Origin: an uncultured Lachnospiraceae bacterium
GTDB lineage: Bacteria > Bacillota > Clostridia > Lachnospirales > Lachnospiraceae
NCBI GenBank assembly: GCA_934401915.1
Contig: CAKRSV010000002.1
Location: 248,001 to 312,000 of the forward strand
DNA length: 64,000 bases
Reading direction: 5' to 3'
Positions 1-8,478 of the stretch are shown here, piece after piece. Position numbers and translations under genes: made by a program. The notes under the pieces were generated by a model. The model was not told where the DNA came from and made no database searches. It saw only the letters and a program-made list of their open reading frames with translations. Each line of letters begins with the position of its first letter. Positions within the stretch are counted from its first letter, which is position 1.

Positions 1-231
1 CTGGAGATCATCACGGTCATTTCTTCTGTGCTTCTGATCAAGTCGGGGACAGAGGAAAATCTGGAAAAGAAAAAAGAACTGTGGCAGTATATCAAGAAGA
101 AAGACGCGAAGCTGTATATGAGACTCCGCTACGGCGTGCTTGGCAATTCCATGAATCTTCCCGGAAAAGGAGGAAGAAAGATCACGGTGGAAGGATATAA
201 GCTTTGCCAGCGTTTCTTCAAATTTAACTGA
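1..231 (+). CDS. C-terminal end of a protein, possibly a family 2 glycosyltransferase
   Basis: The reading frame is open from the first base of the window to the TGA at 229-231, so the gene begins upstream and only the last 76 residues are visible. The tail starts with a hydrophobic stretch (LEIITVISSVLL), followed by a basic, charged segment with YIKKKDAKLYMRLRYG and a closing NLPGKGGRKITVEGY motif. I recall similar basic tails with NLPGRGG at the end of GT2-type glycosyltransferases of Lachnospiraceae, but no catalytic motif lies inside the window. A hairpin terminator follows ten bases after the stop. Family assignment is a guess; the coding call itself is firm. Confidence 0.6.
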   Translation: MEIITVISSVLLIKSGTEENLEKKKELWQYIKKKDAKLYMRLRYGVLGNSMNLPGKGGRKITVEGYKLCQRFFKFN

Positions 232-240
232 TATGGATAG

Positions 241-276
241 AAAAACCGGGGACTTACAAAGTCTCCGGTTTTCTTG
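241..276. terminator. Bidirectional intrinsic terminator
   Basis: An inverted repeat AAAACCGGGGACTT / AAGTCTCCGGTTTT (one mismatch, 3-4 base loop) ends in TTTTC on the plus strand and has an A-run on the other side, so it can stop transcription from both directions. It sits between two convergent genes. The stop codon of the minus-strand PAP2 gene (254-256) lies inside it. Confidence 0.8.
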
Positions 277-967
277 TCTTCCGTTTCTGATTGAGATTGT
301 GATAGAAATTCAAAAGCATATCAGATCCGTATACGACACCGTACATGACGGCAGCCATAATGAAGGCAGTGGTCACATCGAATACGGAGTGCTGTTTGAT
401 CAACATGGTTGACATAATAATCGATACACATAAGATCAGTGATGCAATGCGGATTCCTCTGCGGTTTGCAAAATGCCTGCTCTTGACGATCGCCAGATGA
501 CACCCGATGGAGTTATACACGTGGATGCTGGGCCAGAGGTTTGTCGGTGTGTCCGTTTTATATAGGAAGGACACCCATCTGGTGAACATGTTATCGCGCG
601 GCATAACATAGGGGCGAAGGTGATGTCCGTTCGGCCACAGGGTAGATACCAGCAGGAAGATTGTCATTCCCGTAAAGAGGAAGGTGCACGCCCGGAAGTA
701 ATCGTCCTTGTCCTTGAAGAAAAAGTACAGAACCGTCACTGCGATATAGCCAAACCAGAGAAAGTAGGGGACGACAAACAGTTCACAAAACGGAATGTAG
801 TCATCCAGCGCCACGTGGATCTCGTGGTAGTAGCTGGTCACCGTCTTTTCCAGGTAAGAAAACCACAAAAGATAGATGACGGCGTACACGATCATAGGGA
901 TCGCATGCTTGTATTTATGATAAAATGTAAGAAAACGATGTTCTTTTTTCAATGTCTGGGTATTCAA
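254..967 (-). CDS. PAP2 family membrane phosphatase
   Basis: A 237-residue integral membrane protein of the phosphatidic acid phosphatase type 2 family, expected to dephosphorylate lipid or polyprenyl phosphates at the membrane. Five to six hydrophobic segments are visible. The family motifs are RP (in HHLRPYVMPRDN), PSIHVYNS near residue 145 and KQHSVFDV near residue 190, which supply the conserved histidines. The start is TTG at 967, preceded by AGGAC eight bases away; no ATG is better placed. A good sigma-A promoter lies at 1022-1050 (minus), so it is a single-gene unit. Convergent with the gene at the window edge. Exact substrate cannot be told from sequence. Confidence 0.85.
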   Translation of the reverse strand: MNTQTLKKEHRFLTFYHKYKHAIPMIVYAVIYLLWFSYLEKTVTSYYHEIHVALDDYIPFCELFVVPYFLWFGYIAVTVLYFFFKDKDDYFRACTFLFTGMTIFLLVSTLWPNGHHLRPYVMPRDNMFTRWVSFLYKTDTPTNLWPSIHVYNSIGCHLAIVKSRHFANRRGIRIASLILCVSIIMSTMLIKQHSVFDVTTAFIMAAVMYGVVYGSDMLLNFYHNLNQKRKTRKPETL

Positions 968-1021
968 AATATCACGTCCTTATTGAAAACAAATCAACGG
1001 TTGCTTTATTTCATACCTGTT

Positions 1022-1050
1022 ATCATAGCAGATTAAAATAAAAAGTCAAA
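1022..1050 (-). promoter_or_regulatory. Sigma-A promoter for the PAP2 gene
   Basis: On the minus strand TTGACT (1050-1045), a 17-base spacer and TATGAT (1027-1022). The predicted start of transcription is about 50 bases before the TTG start codon at 967. Confidence 0.65.
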
Positions 1051-1077
1051 ATACGTTTTCCATAATTTTTTCTTAAT

Positions 1078-1124
1078 TTTTCTTAAAAAAATAGCCATTA
1101 TGTCCCGAAAAGAACATAATGGCT
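1078..1124 (-). terminator. Intrinsic terminator of the lipid kinase gene
   Basis: A perfect 11-bp stem, AGCCATTATGT with ACATAATGGCT, with a 10-base loop. Read on the minus strand it is followed by a long T-run (complement of the A-rich stretch 1084-1092). It lies 44 bases past the stop codon of the minus-strand kinase gene. Confidence 0.85.
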
Positions 1125-1167
1125 GATAATTGTTTCATAAGAGAAGGACTCCGGTGTGGCAGCCGTC

Positions 1168-2112
1168 CTATACAAGCATGCGAAGCTGCTCTTTCAGACA
1201 GGAAATATGCAGATGGGTCGTCTTGCAGGGAACTTCTCCGTCTGTGTGCACCCAGAGGGGAGCGGAGGTCGTTATGTCGATCTCAGAAGCTGCAAAGCGT
1301 TCGATTTCACGGAATTTGAAGTGATCCCCCTTAAACGCTGTGGGGAGTGCGACCAGAATCTTGGGCTTGGAGATCGCTCCGGCGGTGCACAGGTCAAAGA
1401 TCCCATCCGTCGCATCGGCGCCCGGACAGAATTTGAAGCCGCCTCCCTCATACTGGTGCAGCATGGAGGCGATGAACAAAAAGCGGTCAAAGTGGATCTT
1501 TTTCGCCCCATCCAGAGTCAGATCACAGGAAACGCGCTTCGCCTTGATAAGCTGTTTCAGGGCGATCCCGACATAGGTGAGCTTCCCGAGGTGCAGCCTG
1601 TTGAGCAGATTTTTCAGCTTGGACGCAAGCGCCTCCTGACAGACGGCGGCGTCGAAACCGATTCCCGAGCTGACAGCAAAATAGCGCCTGCGGGTCTCTG
1701 CGTCGGCGTCGTAGTCGAGCACGCCGATATCCAGAAGTCGAAGCGCCTGCGCCTGTTCATTTGCAAGGATCCGTTTAAGGATCTCCTCTGGCGCCTGCGG
1801 CAGCTCGAGATCTCTGGCAAAGTCATTGCTCGAGCCGGTGGGAATATAGCCGATATGGATGCGTGAAAAATCCGATACGCCCTGAAGTGCTTCGTTCAGC
1901 GTGCCGTCTCCACCGAGGAGGATCAGATTTACCGGTTTTTCGGACGGATGCTTTTCCATGATCTCGGTCACAAGCCTGGCAACATGACCGGCGTACTGGG
2001 AGAGCAGCAGACGGTAAGAAATCTGTCTGTCTGCAAGAATGGGTTCCAGCTTTTTCCAGAGGCTGATGCCCTGACCGGATTTGGAAGCCGGATTTAATAT
2101 AATATAGTACAT
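1168..2112 (-). CDS. Diacylglycerol/lipid kinase family protein (YegS/BmrU-like)
   Basis: A 314-residue cytosolic lipid kinase of the DAGK catalytic family, which phosphorylates diacylglycerol or a related lipid with ATP. Visible motifs are an N-terminal YYIILNPASKSGQG, the nucleotide-binding loop LLGGDGTLNEALQGV near residue 65 and YIPTGSSNDFARDL near residue 90, both typical of the family. The start at 2112 is chosen because GAGG lies eight bases upstream and the conserved N-terminus begins right there; the frame stays open 24 codons further up without a ribosome site. Divergent from glyA. The neighbouring PAP2 phosphatase could act on the product, but they have separate promoters and that link is inference. 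Confidence 0.9.
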   Translation of the reverse strand: MYYIILNPASKSGQGISLWKKLEPILADRQISYRLLLSQYAGHVARLVTEIMEKHPSEKPVNLILLGGDGTLNEALQGVSDFSRIHIGYIPTGSSNDFARDLELPQAPEEILKRILANEQAQALRLLDIGVLDYDADAETRRRYFAVSSGIGFDAAVCQEALASKLKNLLNRLHLGKLTYVGIALKQLIKAKRVSCDLTLDGAKKIHFDRFLFIASMLHQYEGGGFKFCPGADATDGIFDLCTAGAISKPKILVALPTAFKGDHFKFREIERFAASEIDITTSAPLWVHTDGEVPCKTTHLHISCLKEQLRMLV

Positions 2113-2185
2113 TTGATTGTCCTCATTTGTCTTAAGTTTTCTTTCTTGATTGTAACAGAGATCGCCAGAAAAGACCAGTGCCATA

Positions 2186-2215
2186 TTGCGCTTACGATTT
2201 GATCTGTGATATACT
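2186..2215 (+). promoter_or_regulatory. Extended -10 promoter for glyA
   Basis: TTGCGC (2186-2191), an 18-base spacer, then TATACT (2210-2215) preceded by TG at 2207-2208, an extended -10. It is followed 20-25 bases later by the AAGAAAGGAAGG ribosome site of glyA. No riboswitch-like structure fits in the short leader. Confidence 0.6.
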
Positions 2216-2260
2216 AACAGACAAGTCAGACGTAAGTCAAAAGAAAGGAAGGAACATGGA

Positions 2261-3499
2261 ATGTATTCATTAGACGAAGTAAAGAACGTTGATCCGGAAA
2301 TCGCACAGGCGATCGTGGACGAACAGCAGCGTCAGAATTCGCACATTGAGCTGATCGCATCGGAGAACTGGGTAAGCAAGGCTGTTATGGCGGCTATGGG
2401 TAGCCCGCTCACCAACAAATACGCAGAAGGTTATCCGGGCAAAAGATACTACGGCGGCTGCGAATGTGTAGATGTAGTGGAGAACCTTGCGAGAGAACGC
2501 GCAAAAGAGCTTTTTGGCTGTGAGTATGTTAATGTGCAGCCCCATTCCGGCGCACAGGCAAATATGGCAGTTTTCTTTGCAGTGATGGAGCCGGGAGATA
2601 CCTTTATGGGAATGAATCTGGATCATGGCGGACACCTGTCCCACGGATCACCAGTCAACATGTCTGGAAAGTATTTCCACTGTGTACCGTACGGCGTCAA
2701 TGATGAAGGATTCCTTGACTATGATAAGGTGCGTGAGATCGCGCTTGAGTGTAAACCGAAAATGATCGTGGCAGGTGCATCTGCTTATGCAAGAACGATT
2801 GACTTTAAGAGATTCCGGGAGATTGCAGACGAGGTTGGCGCAGTGCTGATGGTGGATATCGCACATATAGCAGGTCTTGTGGCAGCAGGACTTCATCCGA
2901 GCCCGATCCCGTACGCGCATGTGACAACAACGACCACACATAAGACGCTTCGCGGACCCCGTGGCGGTATGATCATGTCGAGCCAGGAGGTTGCCGACAA
3001 ATATAACTTCAACAAGGCGATCTTCCCGGGAATCCAGGGCGGTCCGCTGATGCATGTGATCGCAGCGAAAGCGGTATGCTTCAAGGAGGCGCTCGATCCT
3101 TCCTTTAAGGTATATATGAAGAATGTTGCCGACAATGCGCAGGCACTCTGCAAAGGTTTGCAGGAAAGAGGCATAAAGATCGTATCGGGCGGTACGGACA
3201 ACCATCTGATGCTGGTTGATCTGACTCCGTTTGATCTGACCGGAAAGGCCATCGAAAAGCTGCTCGATGAAGCACACATTACAGCGAATAAGAATACGAT
3301 CCCCAATGATCCCAAGTCGCCGTTTGTCACAAGCGGTATCCGTCTGGGAACACCCGCAGCTACTTCGCGCGGATTGAATACAGAGGATATGGATCAGGTT
3401 GCGGAGGCAATCTCTATCGTTATCAAAGAGGGCGAGGCAGGCATCGACAAGGCGAGAGCGATCGTCAAGACGCTTACAGATAAATATCCGTTAGTGTAA
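2261..3499 (+). CDS. glyA: Serine hydroxymethyltransferase
   Basis: A 412-residue PLP enzyme that converts serine and tetrahydrofolate to glycine and 5,10-methylene-THF, the main source of one-carbon units. The PLP lysine is K228 in [15 protein letters not shown]; the N-terminal [11 protein letters not shown] and the [16 protein letters not shown] segment are family hallmarks, and the length is normal for bacterial GlyA. The ATG at 2261 is correct: an earlier ATG at 2255 runs into a stop after five codons. It feeds the thyA/DHFR operon at 30.7-32.1 kb and purine synthesis at 52-62 kb functionally, though not as neighbours. Single-gene unit with its own promoter. Confidence 0.98.
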   Translation: MYSLDEVKNVDPEIAQAIVDEQQRQNSHIELIASENWVSKAVMAAMGSPLTNKYAEGYPGKRYYGGCECVDVVENLARERAKELFGCEYVNVQPHSGAQANMAVFFAVMEPGDTFMGMNLDHGGHLSHGSPVNMSGKYFHCVPYGVNDEGFLDYDKVREIALECKPKMIVAGASAYARTIDFKRFREIADEVGAVLMVDIAHIAGLVAAGLHPSPIPYAHVTTTTTHKTLRGPRGGMIMSSQEVADKYNFNKAIFPGIQGGPLMHVIAAKAVCFKEALDPSFKVYMKNVADNAQALCKGLQERGIKIVSGGTDNHLMLVDLTPFDLTGKAIEKLLDEAHITANKNTIPNDPKSPFVTSGIRLGTPAATSRGLNTEDMDQVAEAISIVIKEGEAGIDKARAIVKTLTDKYPLV

Positions 3500-3502
3500 C
3501 GC

Positions 3503-3566
3503 TTTCCGGTGCCATTGCTTGGGAGAGAGCATAACCAGGCTGTGAAAAAAGAACCCGCACCGGAAA
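3503..3566. other. Long-range inverted repeat after glyA
   Basis: TTTCCGGTGC at 3503-3512 is the exact reverse complement of GCACCGGAAA at 3557-3566, 44 bases apart, starting four bases after the glyA stop codon. No T-run follows, so it is not a standard terminator; it could stabilise the 3' end of the mRNA. The rest of the 444-base gap to the next gene holds a terminator hairpin (3636-3676), two degenerate copies of a 28-base segment (about 3697 and 3756) and a promoter (3863-3891); I see no gene in it. Confidence 0.4.
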
Positions 3567-3635
3567 AAGGCACGGAGTGACCGTTCCGGGTGTGGGAACA
3601 GGGATGTTATAATAATAGAAATAAGTGGATATCTT

Positions 3636-3676
3636 AAAAAGGCGTGGTCTTTGTATGGAGACCGTGCCTTTTTGCG
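3636..3676 (+). terminator. Intrinsic terminator
   Basis: AAAAAGGCGTGGTCT pairs with AGACCGTGCCTTTTT over 15 bp (two G-U wobbles) around an 8-base loop, ending in a T-run. It is the first strong terminator after glyA, about 135 bases past the stop. Confidence 0.8.
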
Positions 3677-3862
3677 TTGTATTCCGGTTTATCGGACAGC
3701 ATGCCGTTCCTGGAGCAAAACGCAGTTTTTTAAGGCAGATGTTTTCCTACGGGCTGCACGCTGTTCCAGAGACAAAACGCAGGCTGTTCTTGGGGCGTAG
3801 GCGTTTTCGGATGTTTCTTGTTGGAATCGTTAGTGTCCTGCGAAAAATGTTACAATTTGGTA

Positions 3863-3891
3863 TTGCCATAATTGTGCATATATGCTAGAAT
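3863..3891 (+). promoter_or_regulatory. Promoter of the ACT regulator-hom-lysC operon
   Basis: TTGCCA (3863-3868), 17-base spacer, TAGAAT (3886-3891) with a TG one base before the -10 (extended -10). About 90 bases of leader follow before the start codon at 3986. Confidence 0.65.
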
Positions 3892-3985
3892 ATCTCTCGG
3901 TGACACACAACTGTACGTGAAGGAAAGACAATGAAAAACAGATGTGCGTCACATGAAAACAGGCAATGAATTAAGAAGGACAAAT

Positions 3986-4435
3986 ATGGACACAAAGGAA
4001 GCAAACAGTTATTTTGTCGTCAAAAGAAAGGCAGTGCCCGAAGTCCTGCTCAAAGTGGTGGAGGCGAAGCGCCTGGTAGAGTCCGGCAGGGTATCTTCCG
4101 TACAGGAAGCTGTGGATGCGACCGGGATCAGCCGCAGTTCTTTCTATAAATATAAGGATGATATTTTTCCATTCCACGACAATTCGCAGGGAACAACGAT
4201 CACGCTGACGGTGCAGATGGACGATGAGCCGGGACTTTTGTCTGACCTGCTCAAGATCGTAGCGCAGTATGGCGCGAACATCCTGACCATTCATCAGAGT
4301 ATCCCGATCAACGGGGTGGCGTCTCTGAGCATCAGTATCCAGGTGCTCTCCACAACTGGAGATACCTCGCGGATGCTGGAGGCGATGGAAGAGCAGAACG
4401 GCGTCCGGGGTGTCAAGATCATTGCAAAGGAATAA
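3986..4435 (+). CDS. ACT domain-containing protein (UPF0735/PheB family)
   Basis: A 149-residue protein with an N-terminal helix-turn-helix-like segment (SVQEAVDATGISRSSFYKYKDDIFPF, residues about 35-60) and a C-terminal ACT domain (ITLTVQMDDEPGLLSDLLKIV onward) that normally binds an amino acid. Homologues are encoded next to homoserine dehydrogenase and are thought to be amino-acid-responsive regulators. The start at 3986 has AAGAAGGAC before it; upstream in-frame ATGs at 3944 and 3953 lack a ribosome site. It leads an operon with hom (58-base gap) and lysC, so the likely role is control of the aspartate-family pathway; direct DNA binding is inferred, not shown. Confidence 0.85.
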   Translation: MDTKEANSYFVVKRKAVPEVLLKVVEAKRLVESGRVSSVQEAVDATGISRSSFYKYKDDIFPFHDNSQGTTITLTVQMDDEPGLLSDLLKIVAQYGANILTIHQSIPINGVASLSISIQVLSTTGDTSRMLEAMEEQNGVRGVKIIAKE

Positions 4436-4493
4436 GCGGCATGCCGGGTACGGCAGAGCTTTAATAAATGTATACAGAAAGGATATAAGGGAT

Positions 4494-5696
4494 ATGATTC
4501 AGGTAGCAGTATTAGGATACGGCACAGTGGGAAGCGGTGTTGTAGAGGTGATCGAGACAAACAAGGAGGACATCAACAAGAAAGCCGGAGAGAAGCTGAA
4601 TGTCAAGTACATTCTTGACCTCAGAGATTTTCCGGGGGATCCTTACGAGAACAAGGTTGTCCATGATTACAACATTATTTTGAATGACCCTGAGGTGATG
4701 ATCATCTGTGAGACGATGGGAGGCATCAAGCCGGCTTACGATTTCACAAAGCAGGCACTTCTTGCGGGCAAGAGCGTCTGCACATCCAACAAAGAGCTGG
4801 TGGCTAACCACGGACCGGAGCTGATCAGAATTGCCAGGGAGAACCACTGCAATTACCTCTTTGAGGCGAGTGTGGGCGGCGGTATTCCGATCATCCGTCC
4901 TCTGAATTATTCCCTTACGGCAGAAAAGATCGACGGGATCACCGGTATTCTGAACGGGACGACGAACTATATTCTGACCAAGATGGACAAAGAGGGTGCA
5001 GATTTTGCAGATGTGCTGAAAGAGGCGCAGGAGAAGGGCTATGCGGAGCGCAACCCGGAGGCGGATGTAGAGGGATATGACGCCTGCCGTAAGATCGCGA
5101 TCCTGTCCTCTTTGATGTGTGGGAAAAATGTAAAATACGAGGATATTTATACAGAGGGAATCACCAAGATCTCCTCGGCGGATTTCAAGTATGCAAAACA
5201 GATGAACAAGTCGGTGAAGCTGCTTGCTATGAGCAGAGAGACAGAGGATGGCTTCTTCGCGATGGTAGCGCCGTTTATGATCTCTAAGGAGCATCCGCTT
5301 TACTGCGTGAGCGACGTCTTTAACGCTGTGTATGTTCATGGAAATATGCTTGGCGATTCCATGTACTACGGACGCGGAGCGGGAAAGCTCCCGACAGCGA
5401 GCGCGGTAGTTTCCGATGTGATCGACTGTGCAAGACACCAGGGCAAGACCGTGATGTGCTTCTGGGATGCCGAGAATGTCAAGATCTCCGATATCGGCGA
5501 GGACAGCCGGAAATTCTTCGTCAGAGTGAAGGCTGACCAGAAGGAGCAGACAATGAAGATCTTTGGATCCCTGGCAGAGATAAATGTCGGCATCGCAGAA
5601 GAGTTCGCATTTATGACGCAGGTTATGACGGAGAAGGAATTTGACGAGAAAATCGGTCAGATCGGAGGCTGCATCAACCGGATCCGCATACTTTAA
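4494..5696 (+). CDS. hom: Homoserine dehydrogenase
   Basis: A 400-residue enzyme reducing aspartate semialdehyde to homoserine, the branch point to threonine and methionine. Domains: Rossmann NAD(P) fold (VAVLGYGTVGSGVVE at the N-terminus), catalytic domain with LFEASVGGGIPIIRPL and GILNGTTNYILTKM, and a C-terminal ACT domain (about residues 330-400) ending in IGGCINRIRIL, the usual site of threonine feedback. ATG at 4494 follows AGAAAGGATATAAGGG and starts exactly at the conserved Rossmann strand. Second gene of the ACT regulator-hom-lysC operon, 59 bases before lysC. Confidence 0.97.
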   Translation: MIQVAVLGYGTVGSGVVEVIETNKEDINKKAGEKLNVKYILDLRDFPGDPYENKVVHDYNIILNDPEVMIICETMGGIKPAYDFTKQALLAGKSVCTSNKELVANHGPELIRIARENHCNYLFEASVGGGIPIIRPLNYSLTAEKIDGITGILNGTTNYILTKMDKEGADFADVLKEAQEKGYAERNPEADVEGYDACRKIAILSSLMCGKNVKYEDIYTEGITKISSADFKYAKQMNKSVKLLAMSRETEDGFFAMVAPFMISKEHPLYCVSDVFNAVYVHGNMLGDSMYYGRGAGKLPTASAVVSDVIDCARHQGKTVMCFWDAENVKISDIGEDSRKFFVRVKADQKEQTMKIFGSLAEINVGIAEEFAFMTQVMTEKEFDEKIGQIGGCINRIRIL

Positions 5697-5755
5697 AGTA
5701 GACGGAAGATGCAAGCGACAGGAAATAAAACGAGGGATAGAGGACAGACAGTATT

Positions 5756-7075
5756 ATGAGAAAAGTTGTTAAATTTGGCGGCAGCTCACTGGCAAGTGCA
5801 GAGCAGTTTAAAAAAGTAGGAGCCATCATCAAGGCAGACAAGGAGCGCAGATTTGTAGTGCCGTCCGCTCCCGGTAAAAGAAACTCTGCGGACACGAAAG
5901 TGACAGATATGCTTTACGGCTGCTATGATCTGGCGGAGGCAGGCAAGGATTTTAAGAAGGAATTGCAGGCGATCCATGACCGGTATCAGGAGATCATAGA
6001 TGGACTGGGGATCAAACTCTCCCTGGATGAGGAGTTCAAGATCATTGAGAAGAATTTTAAGGAAAAGGCAGGTACAAACTACGCCGCTTCCCGAGGAGAA
6101 TATCTGAATGGTATCATCATGGCCAACTATCTTGGATTTGAGTTTATCGACGCCGCTACGGTGATCGAGTTTGATGAGAACGGCGAGTTCAATGCCGATG
6201 TCACGAACCAGAAGCTCAGAAAGAGACTGGAAGGCGTGGATGCAGCCGTTATTCCCGGATTTTACGGTGCTTACGCTGACGGAAGGGTAAAGACCTTTTC
6301 CCGTGGTGGATCGGATATTACCGGGTCGATCGTTGCAAGAGCGATCAAAGCGAACGTCTATGAGAATTGGACGGATGTGTCCGGATTTTTGATCGCAGAC
6401 CCGAGGATCATTCACCAGCCGGAAGGAATCGAGACGATCACCTACAAGGAACTTCGTGAGCTTGCCTATATGGGAGCGTCGGTTCTGCATGAAGACGCTA
6501 TTTTCCCTGTGCGCAGCGAAGGAATTCCGATCAACATCCGCAATACCAACGCACCGGAGGATAATGGAACCTGGATCGTGGAAAGTACCTGCCAGAAGTC
6601 CAAGTATGTCATCACCGGAATTGCCGGAAAGAAGGGATTCTGTGCAGTCAATATTGAAAAAGATATGATGAATTCCGAGATCGGCTTTGGCAGAAAGGTT
6701 TTGCAGGCGTTTGAGGAAAACGGCATTTCCTTCGAGCATGTGCCGTCCGGAATCGACACGATGACTGTTTTTGTACATCAGGATGAGTTTATGCACAAGG
6801 AACAGCAGGTCGTTTCGGCGATCCACCGCCTTGCAGATCCGGATTCGATCGATATTGAAGCGGATTTTGCGCTGATTGCGGTTGTTGGTCGCGGCATGAA
6901 ATCCACCAGAGGAACAGCTGGCCGTATTTTCTCGGCGCTGGCACACGCAAATGTAAATGTCAAGATGATCGACCAGGGTTCCAGCGAGCTGAATATCATC
7001 ATCGGTGTTACCAACGATGATTTTGAGACAGCGATCAACGCGATATACGATATCTTTGTGCTCTCACAGATTTAA
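5756..7075 (+). CDS. lysC: Aspartate kinase
   Basis: A 439-residue aspartokinase, first step from aspartate to lysine, threonine and methionine. The kinase domain starts with VVKFGGSSLAS; substrate and ATP motifs include FSRGGSDITGSIVA near residue 180 and YMGASVLHEDAIFPV near residue 240. Two ACT domains fill the C-terminal third (VNIEKDMMNSEIGFGRKVLQ and VAVVGRGMKSTRGTAG regions), so feedback inhibition by end product is expected. Last gene of the operon; a bidirectional terminator follows 60 bases downstream. This single-chain form, longer at the N-terminal kinase domain than the alpha-beta type, is common in Clostridia. Confidence 0.96.
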   Translation: MRKVVKFGGSSLASAEQFKKVGAIIKADKERRFVVPSAPGKRNSADTKVTDMLYGCYDLAEAGKDFKKELQAIHDRYQEIIDGLGIKLSLDEEFKIIEKNFKEKAGTNYAASRGEYLNGIIMANYLGFEFIDAATVIEFDENGEFNADVTNQKLRKRLEGVDAAVIPGFYGAYADGRVKTFSRGGSDITGSIVARAIKANVYENWTDVSGFLIADPRIIHQPEGIETITYKELRELAYMGASVLHEDAIFPVRSEGIPINIRNTNAPEDNGTWIVESTCQKSKYVITGIAGKKGFCAVNIEKDMMNSEIGFGRKVLQAFEENGISFEHVPSGIDTMTVFVHQDEFMHKEQQVVSAIHRLADPDSIDIEADFALIAVVGRGMKSTRGTAGRIFSALAHANVNVKMIDQGSSELNIIIGVTNDDFETAINAIYDIFVLSQI

Positions 7076-7134
7076 GCAGGAAGAGTAGTATACAAAATAG
7101 AATAAGCTGATCCGAACGGATCTTACGAAAGAGA

Positions 7135-7166
7135 AAACCCTGAGCTTAATAGCCCAGGGTTTCTTC
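7135..7166. terminator. Bidirectional terminator between lysC and the LUD gene
   Basis: AAACCCTGAGC and GCCCAGGGTTT form a stem with one mismatch and a six-base loop, with TTTCTTC on one side and GAGAAAACCC on the other. It lies between convergent genes; the minus-strand stop (7146-7148) is in the loop. Confidence 0.75.
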
Positions 7167-7781
7167 AACGAGAAATACTTTGATCCTGCCCGGATGACCG
7201 CTGCGTCTTGTGATCAGGATCTGATTGCAGAAGCAGTCCGGGGAAAAACAGTCGTGGCAGGTCCCGGTCATGGCACAGGGAAGCTGCCTGTTCAGGCGGA
7301 TCGCGTTGGCGGGAGACGCCATGTTGCGGATGCGTGCGATGCCGCTCGGAACGTCGGGAACAACCTTGTTCATGCCGACGACGAGAATTACGTGGTTTGG
7401 TCCCTGTACAAGGCAGGCGACACGGTTACCGTTTCCGTCGATGTTGATAAGTTCTCCGTCCAGCGTGATTGCATTGCTGCTCATCAGATAGTAGTCGGAG
7501 AGGACGGCTTTGGAAAAGAGGAGTCGTGATTCCTCAGGGGACTTGGCGGCCGTGCGGTCGATCAGCTCAAAATCGCGGTTGTGGACAGCGTCCAGCAGCC
7601 CACATTCGCGGATGCTCTCGCTGCCGCCCCAGCTGATCCTGCTGCCTGCCGGGATCTCCTGCAGGATAGCCTGGGTACACTCGGCGGCGGTGGTGAAATA
7701 ATAGCCCTCCATATTTCTTTTTTGCAGATTTTTGATAATACTCTGGGCCTGACGGGCCAATGCTTCGGATCTGTGTGACAT
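7146..7781 (-). CDS. LUD domain-containing protein (lactate utilisation LutC/DUF162 family)
   Basis: A 211-residue LUD-fold protein. The fold is related to LutB/LutC and to sugar isomerase-like NAGB/RPIA enzymes; stand-alone copies like this one are common in Clostridia and their reaction is not established. Visible features are SRISWGGSESIRECGL near residue 50, the LVQGPNHVILVVGMNKVV strand, and a Cys-rich C-terminal stretch CHDCFSPDCFCNQI (Cys-x2-Cys-x5-Cys-x-Cys), which could bind a metal or cluster. The start at 7781 has a perfect GGAGG five bases upstream; in-frame ATGs at 7793 and 7817 do not. No lutA/lutB neighbours, so a role in lactate oxidation is not supported here. Confidence 0.85.
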   Translation of the reverse strand: MSHRSEALARQAQSIIKNLQKRNMEGYYFTTAAECTQAILQEIPAGSRISWGGSESIRECGLLDAVHNRDFELIDRTAAKSPEESRLLFSKAVLSDYYLMSSNAITLDGELINIDGNGNRVACLVQGPNHVILVVGMNKVVPDVPSGIARIRNMASPANAIRLNRQLPCAMTGTCHDCFSPDCFCNQILITRRSGHPGRIKVFLVEETLGY

Positions 7782-7855
7782 AATAACCTCCATTCTGTAG
7801 GCGCTCTGCGCCTGCATATATTCTCCCTCAAAAACCGGTTGTTGCAGTTAAGTAT

Positions 7856-7864
7856 AGTATAGCA
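7856..7864 (-). promoter_or_regulatory. Probable extended -10 promoter for the LUD gene
   Basis: On the minus strand TGCTATACT (7864-7856), an extended -10, about 75 bases before the start codon at 7781. No convincing -35 is present at 17-18 bases. Between here and 8069 the DNA is AT-rich and I see no gene. Confidence 0.4.
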
Positions 7865-8069
7865 CCTGTGCGCGAAGGCTGCATGCTATTCTTGCGGTGC
7901 GGATCAGACCTGGGGCAGGAGAGACGCTGGACAGCATCCGAAAGTCCATATTTGCTTACAAAATCAATATGGAAAATTCTGTAAATAATATATATTTTAT
8001 GACAAATTCCGACAAAACAGGAATGAACAGAGAAAAATGTAAAAATATAAAATTATTTTGGAAAATGTG

Positions 8070-8097
8070 TTGACAAATAAAAACGAGATGATATAAT
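8070..8097 (+). promoter_or_regulatory. Strong sigma-A promoter
   Basis: Consensus TTGACA (8070-8075), 16-base spacer, consensus TATAAT (8092-8097), in very AT-rich DNA. It drives the 370-base leader described next and presumably the GH3-like gene. Confidence 0.75.
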
Positions 8098-8478
8098 AAA
8101 GACATAAACAAGAAACATTCACATAGATAAAATCAAAGAAAGAGAGGTACGGTCCACCGGAAACAGAATTTTAACTCCAACGTTTTAAGGAACAAAAGAA
8201 AAAAAGAACCAATGAGAAGAAATCGTAGTCAAGTACATGAGAAAAAGTAGCGCATCACTAAAGAGAAGATTTAGGACGTTACAGTATAATCAATACGAAA
8301 GAGAAGTGGAAAGAGTACGAAAGAAGAAAAAACGGAGGAACAGTCCATTGGAGAGCATAGTTTAGAAGCGGGCATCGATCAAGTGTGATGGGTGCCCGCT
8401 TCGCTGTGTCTGAAAAAGTAAAAATGGGTGGAAAAAGAGCGAAAAATAGGTTATAGTATACGCAAAAGGAGGTATACG
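8098..8478 (+). other. Long purine-rich leader with a 10-bp hairpin; possible non-coding RNA
   Basis: Between the consensus promoter and the ATG at 8479 lie about 370 bases with no convincing gene. The first 260 bases are strongly purine-rich. A perfect 10-bp stem GAAGCGGGCA (8365-8374) / TGCCCGCTTC (8393-8402) follows, but without a T-run, so it is not a standard terminator. Two 18-base segments at 8144-8161 and 8335-8352 agree at 14 positions (GAGG-AC-GTCCA--GGA). A second -10-like TATAAT lies near 8285. Minor ORFs (a 12-codon one at 8212) look accidental. I do not recognise a known riboswitch or RNA family. Confidence 0.4.

Noticed and set aside
2130..2165. Minus-strand promoter for the lipid kinase gene
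   Set aside because: A TACAAT-like -10 can be found but no convincing -35; too weak to list as a feature.
3625..3888. 87-codon reading frame with a repeated HAVP-KR segment
   Set aside because: It starts inside a terminator hairpin, has no ribosome site, overlaps the next promoter, and its repeated residues come from a DNA repeat in the intergenic region.
8212..8250. 12-codon ORF in the long leader
   Set aside because: Weak ribosome site, very short and purine-rich; nothing distinguishes it from chance.
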